From contig NZ_JALM01000036.1 in assembly GCF_000737195.2 (NCBI RefSeq), forward strand, positions 120,814 to 184,813: DNA of 64,000 nucleotides. Reading direction: 5' to 3'. Source of the stretch: Sciscionella sediminilitoris (GTDB lineage Bacteria; Actinomycetota; Actinomycetes; Mycobacteriales; Pseudonocardiaceae). Below, one piece after another: positions 1-6,768 of the stretch. A model generated the notes under the pieces. It saw nothing but the letters and a program-made list of their open reading frames with translations. It made no database searches and had not been told where the DNA came from. Made by a program: the position numbers and the translations under genes. Within the stretch, counting starts at the first letter, position 1, and every line of letters begins with the position of its first letter.

Positions 1-938
1 ACCCCGGCGAGGATCGCGGAGAGCCCGCGGCCCTGCTGCAGGTACAGCGACAGGATGAAAAACGGGCTGTTGGCGGCGAAGCCCTGACCGAAACCGGCGA
101 TGACCGCGGAGCGGAAGACCGGTTCACCGAACAACGACACGGGGAGCATGGGATGGCTGGAACGGCGCTCGGCGAGCACGAACACCGCGCCGAACACGAG
201 GGCGACCGCGAGCGGGACGAGCACGGAAACATCGGCCCAGCCCGAATGCCCGGCATTGATCACGGCGAAGGTCAGCGCGAACAGCCAGATCATGGCGAGC
301 AGCTGGGTGAGCGGGTTGAGCGGACGGTTCTCCCGGATCGTCCGGACACCGCGGCGGCCGAGCACGCACAGCGCGAGCACGAAGATCCCGATCGGCACAT
401 TGATCCAGAAGTTCACCGGCCAGCCGAACCGTTCGGTGAGGATGCCGCCGAGGATGGGCCCGAGCGCGAGCGCGACGCTGGTGGAAAGAGCCATCCAGCC
501 GATCATTTTCGCGCGTCGCACGGGATCCGGGTAGAGCTGGGCGAGCAGCGCCAGCGCCCCGGGGACGGTGATACAGCCGCCGAGGCCCTGCAGCACCCTG
601 CCAAGCAGCAGCACTCCGACCGTTCCGGCGAGCGCGCACACCACGGATCCGAGGGTGAACAGGGCGACCCCGTAGCCGAACACCCGCAACCGGCCGAACC
701 GGTCGGTGAGCAGCCCGCCGGTGATGGTCGCCGCGCACAGCACGAGGGTGAACGCGTCGATGACCCAGGAGGCGCCGGAGACCGTCATGTGCAGATCCGC
801 GCGGATCGCGGGAGCGGCGAGCACGACGATGCTGGTGTCCAGCAGCACGATGAAGCTGGAGCCGAAAAGGGCGATGAGAATGGGAATCGGGGCACGGCGC
901 AGCTGTTGCCTGTTGCCCAGCGCGGTCGTCTCGGTCAT
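1..938 (-). CDS. MFS drug exporter, DHA2-type (3' end beyond window)
   Basis: Reverse-strand reading gives an open frame of 312 codons running off the left edge, so only the N-terminal part is present. The protein starts METTALGNRQQL and has hydrophobic segments of a major facilitator exporter. The loop after TM2 reads LLTDRFGRLRV (motif A) and TM5 carries LGPILGGILTERFGW (motif C), which marks drug:H+ antiporters; the later segments fit the 14-TM DHA2 group. Substrate is unknown. It is divergent from a MerR regulator and a MerR-type operator lies in the short space between, so it is probably the regulated target. The ATG sits about 6 nt after a CACGCT -10-like element, suggesting a leaderless mRNA. 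Confidence 0.85.
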   Translation of the reverse strand, partial: MTETTALGNRQQLRRAPIPILIALFGSSFIVLLDTSIVVLAAPAIRADLHMTVSGASWVIDAFTLVLCAATITGGLLTDRFGRLRVFGYGVALFTLGSVVCALAGTVGVLLLGRVLQGLGGCITVPGALALLAQLYPDPVRRAKMIGWMALSTSVALALGPILGGILTERFGWPVNFWINVPIGIFVLALCVLGRRGVRTIRENRPLNPLTQLLAMIWLFALTFAVINAGHSGWADVSVLVPLAVALVFGAVFVLAERRSSHPMLPVSLFGEPVFRSAVIAGFGQGFAANSPFFILSLYLQQGRGLSAILAG

Positions 939-944
939 GCTCGA

Positions 945-976
945 AGCGTGTCGCCTCAAGCTGACTTGAAGTCAAG
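945..976 (-). promoter_or_regulatory. MerR-type operator/promoter for the MFS gene
   Basis: Read on the minus strand, a -35 element TTGACT (970-975) and a -10-like CACGCT (945-950) are separated by 19 bp, the overlong spacing typical of MerR-activated promoters. The spacer contains the dyad CTTCAAG-TCAG-CTTGAGG (954-971), close to the SoxR/MerR-type consensus. The dyad also overlaps the 5' end of the merR frame, so autoregulation is likely. Confidence 0.6.
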
Positions 977-1406
977 CCTTCCGATCGGTGCGATCGCGCG
1001 ACTGCTGGAGGTGCCGACCTCCACGGTGCGCTACTGGGAGGAGCGCGGGCTGGTCGCGGCGAGCTCGCGGCGCGGTGGGGTCCGCTATTACGACGCGGAC
1101 GCGCAGCACCGGCTCGCCGCGGTGAAACTGTTGCAGCAGAGCGGAATGCTGACCCTGGACGATCTCGATGCCTTGCTGTCCCCGAGTTCCCCGGGTACCT
1201 GGCGGGACACCATCGACGCGCGGATCGCCGAGGTGGACGCCCAATACGAGCGGCTGCGCAAGGCGCGCGAGTATCTGGCGCACATTCGCGGGTGCACGCG
1301 GCAGGACCCGATCGCGCACTGCTCGGTGCTGCGGCAGTGGACGGACACCTTGCTGGGCAGGGAAGGCGCGGATGCGGCACAGGAAAAGCCCCCATCGGCG
1401 GAATGA
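948..1406 (+). CDS. MerR family transcriptional regulator
   Basis: A 152-residue protein with an N-terminal winged helix-turn-helix (about residues 12-50, IGAIARLLEV followed by VRYWEERGLV and RYYD), a helical linker and a short C-terminal effector loop. Two cysteines, C116 and C125, are eight residues apart as in the metal loop of mercury MerR, but no cysteine is present near residue 82. GTG at 948 is chosen; TTG at 966 is a real alternative and would give a start just before the conserved HTH. No clear ribosome-binding site is visible for either. It is divergent from the MFS gene and probably controls it. The effector is unknown. Confidence 0.8.
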   Translation: MSPQADLKSSLPIGAIARLLEVPTSTVRYWEERGLVAASSRRGGVRYYDADAQHRLAAVKLLQQSGMLTLDDLDALLSPSSPGTWRDTIDARIAEVDAQYERLRKAREYLAHIRGCTRQDPIAHCSVLRQWTDTLLGREGADAAQEKPPSAE

Positions 1407-1422
1407 CCGCGCCGATGGGGGC
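1384..1422 (-). terminator. Intrinsic terminator of the sulfurtransferase operon
   Basis: A perfect 13-bp inverted repeat, GCCCCCATCGGCG (1388-1400) and its complement (1410-1422), with a 9-nt loop. On the minus strand it is followed by TTTT (1384-1387), so it is a classical terminator for the operon that ends at 1443. The stem overlaps the merR stop codon, so it may also end that transcript. Confidence 0.75.
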
Positions 1423-1442
1423 CGGGGGAAATGCTCGGTGGC

Positions 1443-1730
1443 TCAGCCGACCGCGATCGGGACCTGGTGCAGCCCAGGGCCCTGCGCGGTCACCGAGGCC
1501 TCGCCGTTCCCGGTGCGGTGCAGCGCGCGCACCGTCCAGGTGCCCGGCGCGGCGTAGAACCGGAAGTCGCCGTCCGCGGAGGCCTGCACCTCGCCCGCGA
1601 ATTCGCCGTCGGCATTGAGCAGCCGGACGTAGGCGCCGCCGACCGTCTTGCCGGCGAGCACGACCTGACCGTTCGTGTCGATATCGGCGGGGGTAGCCGT
1701 CTGCACGGGCGCGCCGCAGCCGTCACTCAT
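1443..1730 (-). CDS. sseC: DUF1416 protein, SseC-like
   Basis: A 95-residue protein starting MSDGCGAPVQT; the body (GQVVLAGKTVGGAYVRLLN, later GDFRFYAAPGTWTVRAL) has the beta-sandwich look of DUF1416. In mycobacteria the same family (SseC) lies directly downstream of the sulfurtransferase gene, as here, where the ATG overlaps the sseA stop codon by four bases (ATGA). Biochemical role is unknown; sulfur metabolism is inferred from this fixed partnership. A longer frame exists upstream but runs inside sseA, so the overlapping ATG is preferred. Confidence 0.8.
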   Translation of the reverse strand: MSDGCGAPVQTATPADIDTNGQVVLAGKTVGGAYVRLLNADGEFAGEVQASADGDFRFYAAPGTWTVRALHRTGNGEASVTAQGPGLHQVPIAVG

Positions 1731-2566
1731 TTTCCGTCTCCCGTCTCGATGGGTACACCGACGAGCGAGCCGTATTCCGTCCACGACCCGTCGTAGTTCT
1801 TCACATCCGCGAGCCCGAGCAGCTCGTGCAGCGCGAACCAGGTGTGCGAGGAGCGCTCACCGATGCGGCAGTAGGCGATCGTCGGCTTGGACTCGTCCAG
1901 CCCCTCGGTCTTGTACAGCTCGCGCAGTTCGTCATCGGACTTGAAGGTGCCGTCCTCGTTCGCGGCCTTGGCCCACGGAACGTTGAGCGCGCTCGGGATG
2001 TGGCCCGCACGCTGGGCGGCCTCCTGCGGAAGGTGCGCGGGGGCGAGCAGCTTTCCGCTGAACTCGTCCGGGGAACGCACATCCACGAGGTTCTTGGTGT
2101 TGATCGCCTCGACGACCTCATCGCGGAACGCGCGGATCGAGGTGTCCGGGGTGGCCGCCTTGTACTGCGTCGCCGGGCGGTTCACCTCGCCCTTGTCCAG
2201 CGCACGCCCGTCGAGCTCCCACTTCTTGCGCCCGCCGTCGAGCAGCTTGACGTTGTCGTGCCCGTACAGCTTGAAGTACCAGTACGCGTAGGCGGCGAAC
2301 CAGTTGTTGTTGCCGCCGTACAGGATCACCAGGTCGTCATTGCTGATTCCCTTGGCGGACAACAGCTTTTCGAATCCGTCCTGGTCCACGAAGTCACGCC
2401 GGACCGGGTCCTGCAGTTCGGTCTTCCAGTCGATCTTGACCGCACCGGGAATGTGCCCGCCGTCGTAGGCAGTGGTGTCCTCGTCGACCTCGGCGAACAC
2501 CACCCCGGTGGCCTGGAGGTTGTTCTCGGCCCATTCGGTCGAGACAAGAACGTCTTCACGGCTCAT
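1727..2566 (-). CDS. sseA: Thiosulfate sulfurtransferase (rhodanese)
   Basis: A 279-residue tandem rhodanese. The N-terminal domain (about 1-135) lacks the catalytic cysteine, as usual; the C-terminal domain (about 145-275) ends with the active-site loop CRIGERSS, where Cys233 should carry the persulfide. It transfers sulfane sulfur from thiosulfate or 3-mercaptopyruvate-like donors to thiophilic acceptors. Close to the mycobacterial CysA2/SseA proteins by loop and length. It is the middle gene of DUF4395-sseA-sseC, behind a leader-peptide attenuator, so expression probably follows sulfur or cysteine status. Confidence 0.9.
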   Translation of the reverse strand: MSREDVLVSTEWAENNLQATGVVFAEVDEDTTAYDGGHIPGAVKIDWKTELQDPVRRDFVDQDGFEKLLSAKGISNDDLVILYGGNNNWFAAYAYWYFKLYGHDNVKLLDGGRKKWELDGRALDKGEVNRPATQYKAATPDTSIRAFRDEVVEAINTKNLVDVRSPDEFSGKLLAPAHLPQEAAQRAGHIPSALNVPWAKAANEDGTFKSDDELRELYKTEGLDESKPTIAYCRIGERSSHTWFALHELLGLADVKNYDGSWTEYGSLVGVPIETGDGK

Positions 2567-2609
2567 CGAAAATTCTCGCTCTCTTGCGTTGAACAGGGCC
2601 TTGCAGGCC

Positions 2610-3050
2610 TCAGTGGGAAGGAGATATCCGGTGCAACAACAGGTACATCCGGCAGCCGAGACAGAAACCGAACGCCGCGTTGAGCAGTGCGGCGATCAGC
2701 GCCAGCGCCGTCGCGACCAATCCGAGCCAATTCAGTCCGGTGAGGAATCCGGCGAGGCCGACCGCGGCGAACACGAACCCGACCGACTGCGCGAACCGCA
2801 GCGGCGGAGTCGGTTCCCGTTCCGTCGGCGGGGAGAGCCGGGGAGCGACCAGGGTGCGGAACACCCAGGAATAGGGGCTGTAGCGGAGACCGACGAAACC
2901 GCCGATCGCGAAGATCAGCAGCTGCGCGGCGAGCAGCCACCACCACTGGGTCAGGAGCACGACAGCGAGCACCACGGTCGTCACCCACGCGGCGAACCGC
3001 GGCCCGCGCACGTCTACGGGCTGCTCACGCGTGGCTGTCTTCTCCGACAC
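2610..3050 (-). CDS. DUF4395 membrane protein
   Basis: A 146-residue protein with about four membrane helices (around 23-55, 83-105 and 107-130) and a C-terminal CLGC pair (Cys130, Cys133) at the membrane edge, in the form expected of DUF4395. The starting codon is GTG at 3050, supported by a GGAGG ribosome site at 3056-3060. First gene of the sulfurtransferase operon. The thiol pair next to a rhodanese suggests a membrane thiol or sulfur-handling role; this is inference. Confidence 0.8.
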   Translation of the reverse strand: MSEKTATREQPVDVRGPRFAAWVTTVVLAVVLLTQWWWLLAAQLLIFAIGGFVGLRYSPYSWVFRTLVAPRLSPPTEREPTPPLRFAQSVGFVFAAVGLAGFLTGLNWLGLVATALALIAALLNAAFGFCLGCRMYLLLHRISPSH

Positions 3051-3068
3051 CCCAGCCTCCTACAAGCC

Positions 3069-3099
3069 TGACTCGAACAGGGACGAATAGGTCGAGTCA
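3069..3099 (-). promoter_or_regulatory. Attenuator-like hairpin after the leader peptide
   Basis: Perfect 8-bp inverted repeat TGACTCGA (3069-3076) and TCGAGTCA (3092-3099) with a 15-nt loop. In the RNA the first arm contains the leader-peptide stop codon and the hairpin ends just upstream of the DUF4395 ribosome-binding site. Ribosome position on the leader could therefore control whether it forms. Confidence 0.5.
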
Positions 3100-3165
3100 A
3101 CGACACAAGCTGGATGCCACGCGGCGGTAGTCCACCACGCGTCGCCGGGTCAGGTGCCTGTGCAT
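3097..3165 (-). CDS. Leaderless cysteine-type leader peptide
   Basis: A 22-codon frame, ATG at 3165 and TGA at 3097-3099. The peptide starts MHRHLTRRRVVDY and ends RRVASSLCR, the pattern of the small leader peptides that actinobacteria place in front of sulfur genes. The -10 element TAGCCT (3173-3178) is exactly 7 nt from the ATG, so the mRNA should start at the start codon. In mycobacteria a leaderless cysteine-rich sORF precedes the same DUF4395-sseA-sseC operon and works as a cysteine-responsive attenuator; this one has a single Cys codon, third from the stop. Confidence 0.75.
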   Translation of the reverse strand: MHRHLTRRRVVDYRRVASSLCR

Positions 3166-3228
3166 GAGGACAAGGCTAGGGGAGATCGGCCGGATACGGG
3201 CAGTGTGTCCAGAAGCTGAGATGGTTGC

Positions 3229-3642
3229 TCATGCGAACTGCCGGGCGCACTGCTCCCGCAGGGTTTCCGGCACTGGCAGCCCGCTGAACCGGAACAACTC
3301 GGCCCCGCGCGGATCCACGGCGAGCGTGGTCGGGGTGCTCGTCACCCGCAGCGCGGTGGCGAGTTCGGGGCGATCGGTGACGTCCAGTTCCACATGCCGG
3401 ACCGAGTCGTTCTCCTCGGCGAACCGCTCGAGCGTGCTGCGGGCCCTGCGGCAGTCCGCGCAGAATTCGGTGGAGATCTGGACCAGGGTCACCCCGGTCT
3501 CGTCGAGCAGTTCGCGCACCGCTTCGGGAACCGTCGCGGTGCGCGCCGCGCGGACCTTTCCCGAGCGTGCCCGCAGCAGCGCACCGGCGAGCACGGCGAG
3601 GACCACCGCGCCGAGCAGGACCCACACACCCGTCATGGGCAT
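3229..3642 (-). CDS. Membrane-anchored thioredoxin-like protein ThiX
   Basis: A 137-residue protein: one N-terminal membrane helix (about 5-23), then a thioredoxin fold with FCADCRR giving the redox pair Cys61-Cys64 and the cis-proline region TSTPTTL. The catalytic domain is predicted outside the cytoplasm. It matches mycobacterial ThiX in position, immediately upstream of the DUF4395-sseA-sseC operon and in the same direction, but the leader-peptide promoter separates it from that operon. Start may be Met1 or Met3. Confidence 0.8.
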   Translation of the reverse strand: MPMTGVWVLLGAVVLAVLAGALLRARSGKVRAARTATVPEAVRELLDETGVTLVQISTEFCADCRRARSTLERFAEENDSVRHVELDVTDRPELATALRVTSTPTTLAVDPRGAELFRFSGLPVPETLREQCARQFA

Positions 3643-3693
3643 GGCGAACGTCCTGCCGGGCGCGGCTATTCCCCGTGCATCACCCGATGGGGT

Positions 3694-4176
3694 TCAGCTC
3701 GCCAGCTGGGCCTGCCACATCCAGCGGGCCTTCTCCAGTTCCCGCGCGATCTCGATGAACAGGTCCTGGGTGACCGGATCGCTTTTCTCGGTCTCCTCGA
3801 TCCGGGCCCGCATCCGATCGATGACGCTGGTCAGCGCGGCCACGACGGCCTCGATGACCGCGCGGTCCTGATGCCAGTCCGCATCGATGTTCTCGACCCC
3901 GGAGCCGGTGGCCACGGTCTGCGCGCGTCCGTCGACCGGGACACCGATCGCGGCTGCGCGCTCGGCGACCTCGTCCGCGTAGTTGCGTGCGGTGTCCACC
4001 AGTTCGTCGAGCTGGAGGTGCACGGTGCGGAAGTGTTCGCCGACCACGGTCCAGTGGGCCTGCTTGCCGAACAGGCTGAGGTCGATCAGATCGAGCAGCG
4101 CGCTGCGCAGGGACGCGCCGGTGATCTCGGTCTCCGCCTGGCCGATCGGGCTGGTGATGGGTTTCGTGCTGGTCAT
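3694..4176 (-). CDS. dps: Dps-family DNA-protecting ferritin
   Basis: A 160-residue Dps protein. The ferroxidase residues are all in place with the spacing of E. coli Dps: His41, His53, Asp57, Asp68 and Glu72, within the helix starting KQAHWTVVGEHF. Dps dodecamers oxidise Fe(II) with hydrogen peroxide and protect DNA. A Per-type palindrome lies about 20 bp upstream of the ATG at 4176, so peroxide or iron control is likely. An AGGAG ribosome site precedes the start. Confidence 0.93.
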   Translation of the reverse strand: MTSTKPITSPIGQAETEITGASLRSALLDLIDLSLFGKQAHWTVVGEHFRTVHLQLDELVDTARNYADEVAERAAAIGVPVDGRAQTVATGSGVENIDADWHQDRAVIEAVVAALTSVIDRMRARIEETEKSDPVTQDLFIEIARELEKARWMWQAQLAS

Positions 4177-4196
4177 TGGCGCACTCCTAGAGTTTT

Positions 4197-4211
4197 TTGG
4201 AATGATTCCAA
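4197..4211. promoter_or_regulatory. Per/Fur-type box upstream of dps
   Basis: Perfect 7-1-7 palindrome TTGGAATGATTCCAA, matching the TTxxAATNATTxxAA layout of PerR/FurA boxes. It lies between the stop codon of the upstream gene and the dps ribosome site, an ideal position for repression of dps. Confidence 0.6.
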
Positions 4212-4216
4212 TTTAT

Positions 4217-4849
4217 TCAACGAGTGCGGGCGCCCGGTTTGTTCCCGGCGTGTACCCGCCCGCAGAGCAGCAGCACCAGCCGCTGGGCCGGTGCGCGGTA
4301 GGGCCTTCCCTTGCCGAACCGCCAGTCTAGGTCCTGTGCACGGAGTTCGATATCGCTGAGCTCGGTGCCGAAGAACGTGTACCGGTCCGGGACGAGCGTG
4401 TCGAGCACCATGCGCAGCCGGTCGAGCGGGACCCGCCGGTCGATGCCGAGCGCGAGCGTGATGTCCAGGCCGTGGACCACGTCGTGGGTGAGAGCGCCCT
4501 CGAGCAGCCCGCCAGGGCGCCAGGGATGCCGCGCGTTCTCCCGCAGCGAGGTGACGAGCCCGGCCGGGGTCAGGCGGGCCGCGTCCCGGCGGGCCCACTC
4601 GTCCGCGGCCCGGTTCACCTCCTCCGGGCTCGACAGTGCTTCCAGTGGGTAATCGTGCTCACCGTGCCGGAAGGCCAGCGTCATATGGGCGACCACCTCG
4701 CGCACCCGCCAGCCCGTGCACAGCGAGGGTGCGTCCCACTGCTGCTCGGTGAGTCCGCTCAGCAGCTCGGCGAGCTCGAAGCGTTCGGCGGCGATGAGGT
4801 CCTGAGTTCGTGTGACGTCCTGAATAGTCGTGGCGTCCTGACTGGGCAT
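4217..4849 (-). CDS. Mycothiol-dependent maleylpyruvate isomerase-family protein
   Basis: A 210-residue protein of the DinB-like, TIGR03083 type. Candidate metal ligands are His55 (in REVVAHMTL) and His122 and His126 (in THDVVHGLDI), the pattern of the metal-binding four-helix domain used by mycothiol-dependent maleylpyruvate isomerase and mycothiol S-transferases. The substrate is unknown. It reads towards dps; the Per-type box lies just after its stop codon. Confidence 0.75.
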   Translation of the reverse strand: MPSQDATTIQDVTRTQDLIAAERFELAELLSGLTEQQWDAPSLCTGWRVREVVAHMTLAFRHGEHDYPLEALSSPEEVNRAADEWARRDAARLTPAGLVTSLRENARHPWRPGGLLEGALTHDVVHGLDITLALGIDRRVPLDRLRMVLDTLVPDRYTFFGTELSDIELRAQDLDWRFGKGRPYRAPAQRLVLLLCGRVHAGNKPGARTR

Positions 4850-4915
4850 GGCCTGCTCCCGTGCTCGGCGATCGGTTCGCCGTACCGACGAAGGAGCGCG
4901 CCCGATCAGGACTGG

Positions 4916-5240
4916 TCACTCGGTACGTTTCGGGTGCCCGGTCGAGGCGTACTGCACCCACACGGTGCGGTTGTCCGTATCGAGCAGATACCAGATTCGG
5001 CCCGCTCCCGTGACCTCCAACTGCCACTGGGGGAGTTGACGACCGCCGTGCAGGCCATTGGCCAGTTCGCCCTTGAGCCGGTGATGCCGTTCGCATGATC
5101 CGCCACGCTTCGGCGATATTGCTGGGCGCTTGCTGTTCCAGTGCGGCCCATCCCTTGACCGCTTCGCTTTTCGCGTAGCGGATGTCCCATTCCTGAGCGG
5201 TCGGCGGCGGGGCTACTCGGTCATTGCGCTTGGGGCTCAT
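4916..5240 (-). pseudogene. RelE/ParE-type toxin, frameshifted
   Basis: The first half reads MSPKRNDRVAPPPTAQEWD and continues to EAWRIM in one frame; from about 5092 the protein continues in another frame as ERHHRLKGELANGLHGG and then VTGAGRIWYLLDTDNRTV, ending KRTE and a stop at 4916. Both halves resemble the actinobacterial RelE-like toxin that pairs with the antitoxin encoded just upstream. The span is 325 nt, not a multiple of three, and homologues I recall have several more residues at the junction, so a short deletion is likely. The start overlaps the antitoxin stop by 20 nt. Confidence 0.65.
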
Positions 5241-5721
5241 GTATCCGCGCAGCGGGCGGCTCGACGGCGCCGTGGTCCTCGCCGTCGGATCGCAGGATTC
5301 CGCGTAGTTCGGGATCCGCGTTGACCTCGGCGGTGTGCTGCCACTCCGCGACCAGTTGTGTGACGGGGGCGGGATTCGCGATGGAGTCGGCGGCACGCAG
5401 GGTCTGTACGAGTTCGAGGGCGAATGCGCGCACATCCTCGGTTGCCAGGAAACGCACCCAGGGGAATGCCTCCGGGATCACCTGCACGACAAGGGCCCTC
5501 GCCTGTTCGTCGTGCTGCATCATCGCGACGAACAGCCTGGTGGTCATGGAGGCCACCTGGTGTTCCTGATCCGCCCGATCTGCGGTGGTCAGCCAGAGAT
5601 CCTTGGTCTCGTGTCCCCGCCTGCGAATGCGAACCGAGCGGCTCGCGGAGTTCTCCACCTGGAAAGCAACATCGACCGGCCGGTTCGACAGGTCGGAGAA
5701 ATTCACCTCGGGCGCGCTCAT
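5221..5721 (-). CDS. Antitoxin-like protein of a type II TA pair
   Basis: A 166-residue soluble protein starting MSAPEVNFSDLSNRPVDVAF, with SRSVRIRRRGHETKDLWLTT after it. This N-terminal half resembles the Phd-like antitoxins that actinobacteria encode in front of the RelE-like toxin found here. The C-terminal half is helical and would bind the toxin. It remains intact although its partner is broken, which fits decay of the toxin first. Assignment rests on recalled family pattern and gene order. Confidence 0.6.
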   Translation of the reverse strand: MSAPEVNFSDLSNRPVDVAFQVENSASRSVRIRRRGHETKDLWLTTADRADQEHQVASMTTRLFVAMMQHDEQARALVVQVIPEAFPWVRFLATEDVRAFALELVQTLRAADSIANPAPVTQLVAEWQHTAEVNADPELRGILRSDGEDHGAVEPPAARIHEPQAQ

Positions 5722-5739
5722 ACTTGCACAGTACTTGCA
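5721..5739 (-). promoter_or_regulatory. Direct-repeat operator and leaderless promoter of the TA locus
   Basis: On the minus strand TGCAAGTA occurs twice with an 11-bp period (5732-5739 and 5721-5728); the second copy runs into the start codon. A -10 element TACTGT (5728-5733) lies 6 nt before the ATG, so the transcript is probably leaderless and the repeats probably bind the antitoxin. Confidence 0.5.
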
Positions 5740-5760
5740 AACTCGAGCGGTGTCGACCGC

Positions 5761-6615
5761 TCAGCGCGCCAGATTGCCGTTGAGCACCACGTCTCGCGCC
5801 TTACCGGTCACCGAGAGGGCGCCGTCCTCGGTGACGCCCACCCTGGTCGGGGTGACCGAGAACGGCAGGGTGCCGGGGTCCACCCGGAAGGCGAACCTGC
5901 CGAGCAGCCGGTGACTGATCGAGGCGGGCAGCGAGCTGTTGATGAAGGCGTTGGTGAGCTTGAGCTTCTTCGGGGTGGCCACGATCTGCCCGCCCTGCAG
6001 GGTGATCATCCCGTAGATGGTGATCGCGGTGCGCTGCCCGGCGAGCGAGGTGCTCGCGGTGAGGGAGAACCCGGCCCTGGTGTCGCGATGGGTCGGATCG
6101 TTGTTGAAGGCGTCCGGGTTGGGGTTCGACTCGCTGACCGGGCTGGCGTTGCCGAGCACCGCGTTGATGGGCTGTTTGGCGAGCTTGATGTCGGAAAGGT
6201 GCAGCATCCGCGCGATGTCCGCGGCGCTGACCTTGACGCTGCCGTCGAGCTCCTGCACGGGGATCTTGTCGACCTTGCCGGATGTGAGCTGGCCGATGGG
6301 CACCTGGACGTGGCGCAGGTTGATGTTGAAGGCGAGGTCGCGCACGGTCGGGGTGGCCGGGACATCGTTCGCGTCCACGGTGATGTTGCCGTAGTCCCCG
6401 GCGAGTGCTTGGGTGGTGAACGGGAATCCGTGCACGGAGACCCGGGGATCGTCCTGCACGTGCAGCTGGGCGCGCAGCAGTTTGGAAACCCGGTATTCCA
6501 CATAGGAGCCGAAGCCGAAATCCGCGCCGATGAGCACGGCGATGACCACGATCAGGGTGATGACGGTCCGGCGGAGTCCGCGCCTGCGTCGCCTCGGTTC
6601 CTGTTGCGTCGCCAT
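5761..6615 (-). CDS. lmeA: LmeA-like DUF2993 lipid-binding envelope protein
   Basis: A 284-residue protein: basic N-terminus (RRRRRGLRRTV), one membrane or signal helix (about 17-33), then a long beta-rich DUF2993 domain. In mycobacteria the family member LmeA binds phosphoinositides and is needed for lipomannan maturation; it sits in the same place, between thiX and glnR. Function here is by that synteny and domain. It is divergent from glnR. Confidence 0.75.
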   Translation of the reverse strand: MATQQEPRRRRRGLRRTVITLIVVIAVLIGADFGFGSYVEYRVSKLLRAQLHVQDDPRVSVHGFPFTTQALAGDYGNITVDANDVPATPTVRDLAFNINLRHVQVPIGQLTSGKVDKIPVQELDGSVKVSAADIARMLHLSDIKLAKQPINAVLGNASPVSESNPNPDAFNNDPTHRDTRAGFSLTASTSLAGQRTAITIYGMITLQGGQIVATPKKLKLTNAFINSSLPASISHRLLGRFAFRVDPGTLPFSVTPTRVGVTEDGALSVTGKARDVVLNGNLAR

Positions 6616-6640
6616 GAACTCCCGTTTCGATTCCGTTACC

Positions 6641-6652
6641 GAGTGCGCACTC
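6641..6652. other. 12-bp palindrome upstream of lmeA
   Basis: GAGTGCGCACTC is a perfect palindrome 25 bp upstream of the lmeA start codon. It could be an operator; no cognate regulator is suggested by the sequence. Confidence 0.3.
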
Positions 6653-6703
6653 TGGTGTGACCTTAGTCGTCGCGGGGCTGTCCGTTGCCCATTGCTCGCG
6701 CTA

Positions 6704-6731
6704 TTGTTTCAGGCTTAATCCGCTGTATACC
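6704..6731 (+). promoter_or_regulatory. Candidate glnR promoter
   Basis: TTGTTT (6704-6709) and TATACC (6726-6731) are spaced by 16 bp and lie about 38 bp upstream of the glnR ATG, which has its own GAGGAG ribosome site. The region is AT-rich compared with its surroundings. Confidence 0.45.
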
Positions 6732-6768
6732 AGCGGGTATCGCGCATACTTCGAGGAGCCGCCCGAAT

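Noticed and set aside
124..1395. 423-codon minus-strand frame over the MFS and MerR genes
   Set aside because: Arg/Ala/Pro-rich and reads antisense to MerR and out of frame with the MFS gene, both of which have clear motifs.
5085..5100. Programmed frameshift in the toxin gene
   Set aside because: No slippery heptamer or pseudoknot is apparent and residues seem to be missing at the junction, so a deletion is simpler.
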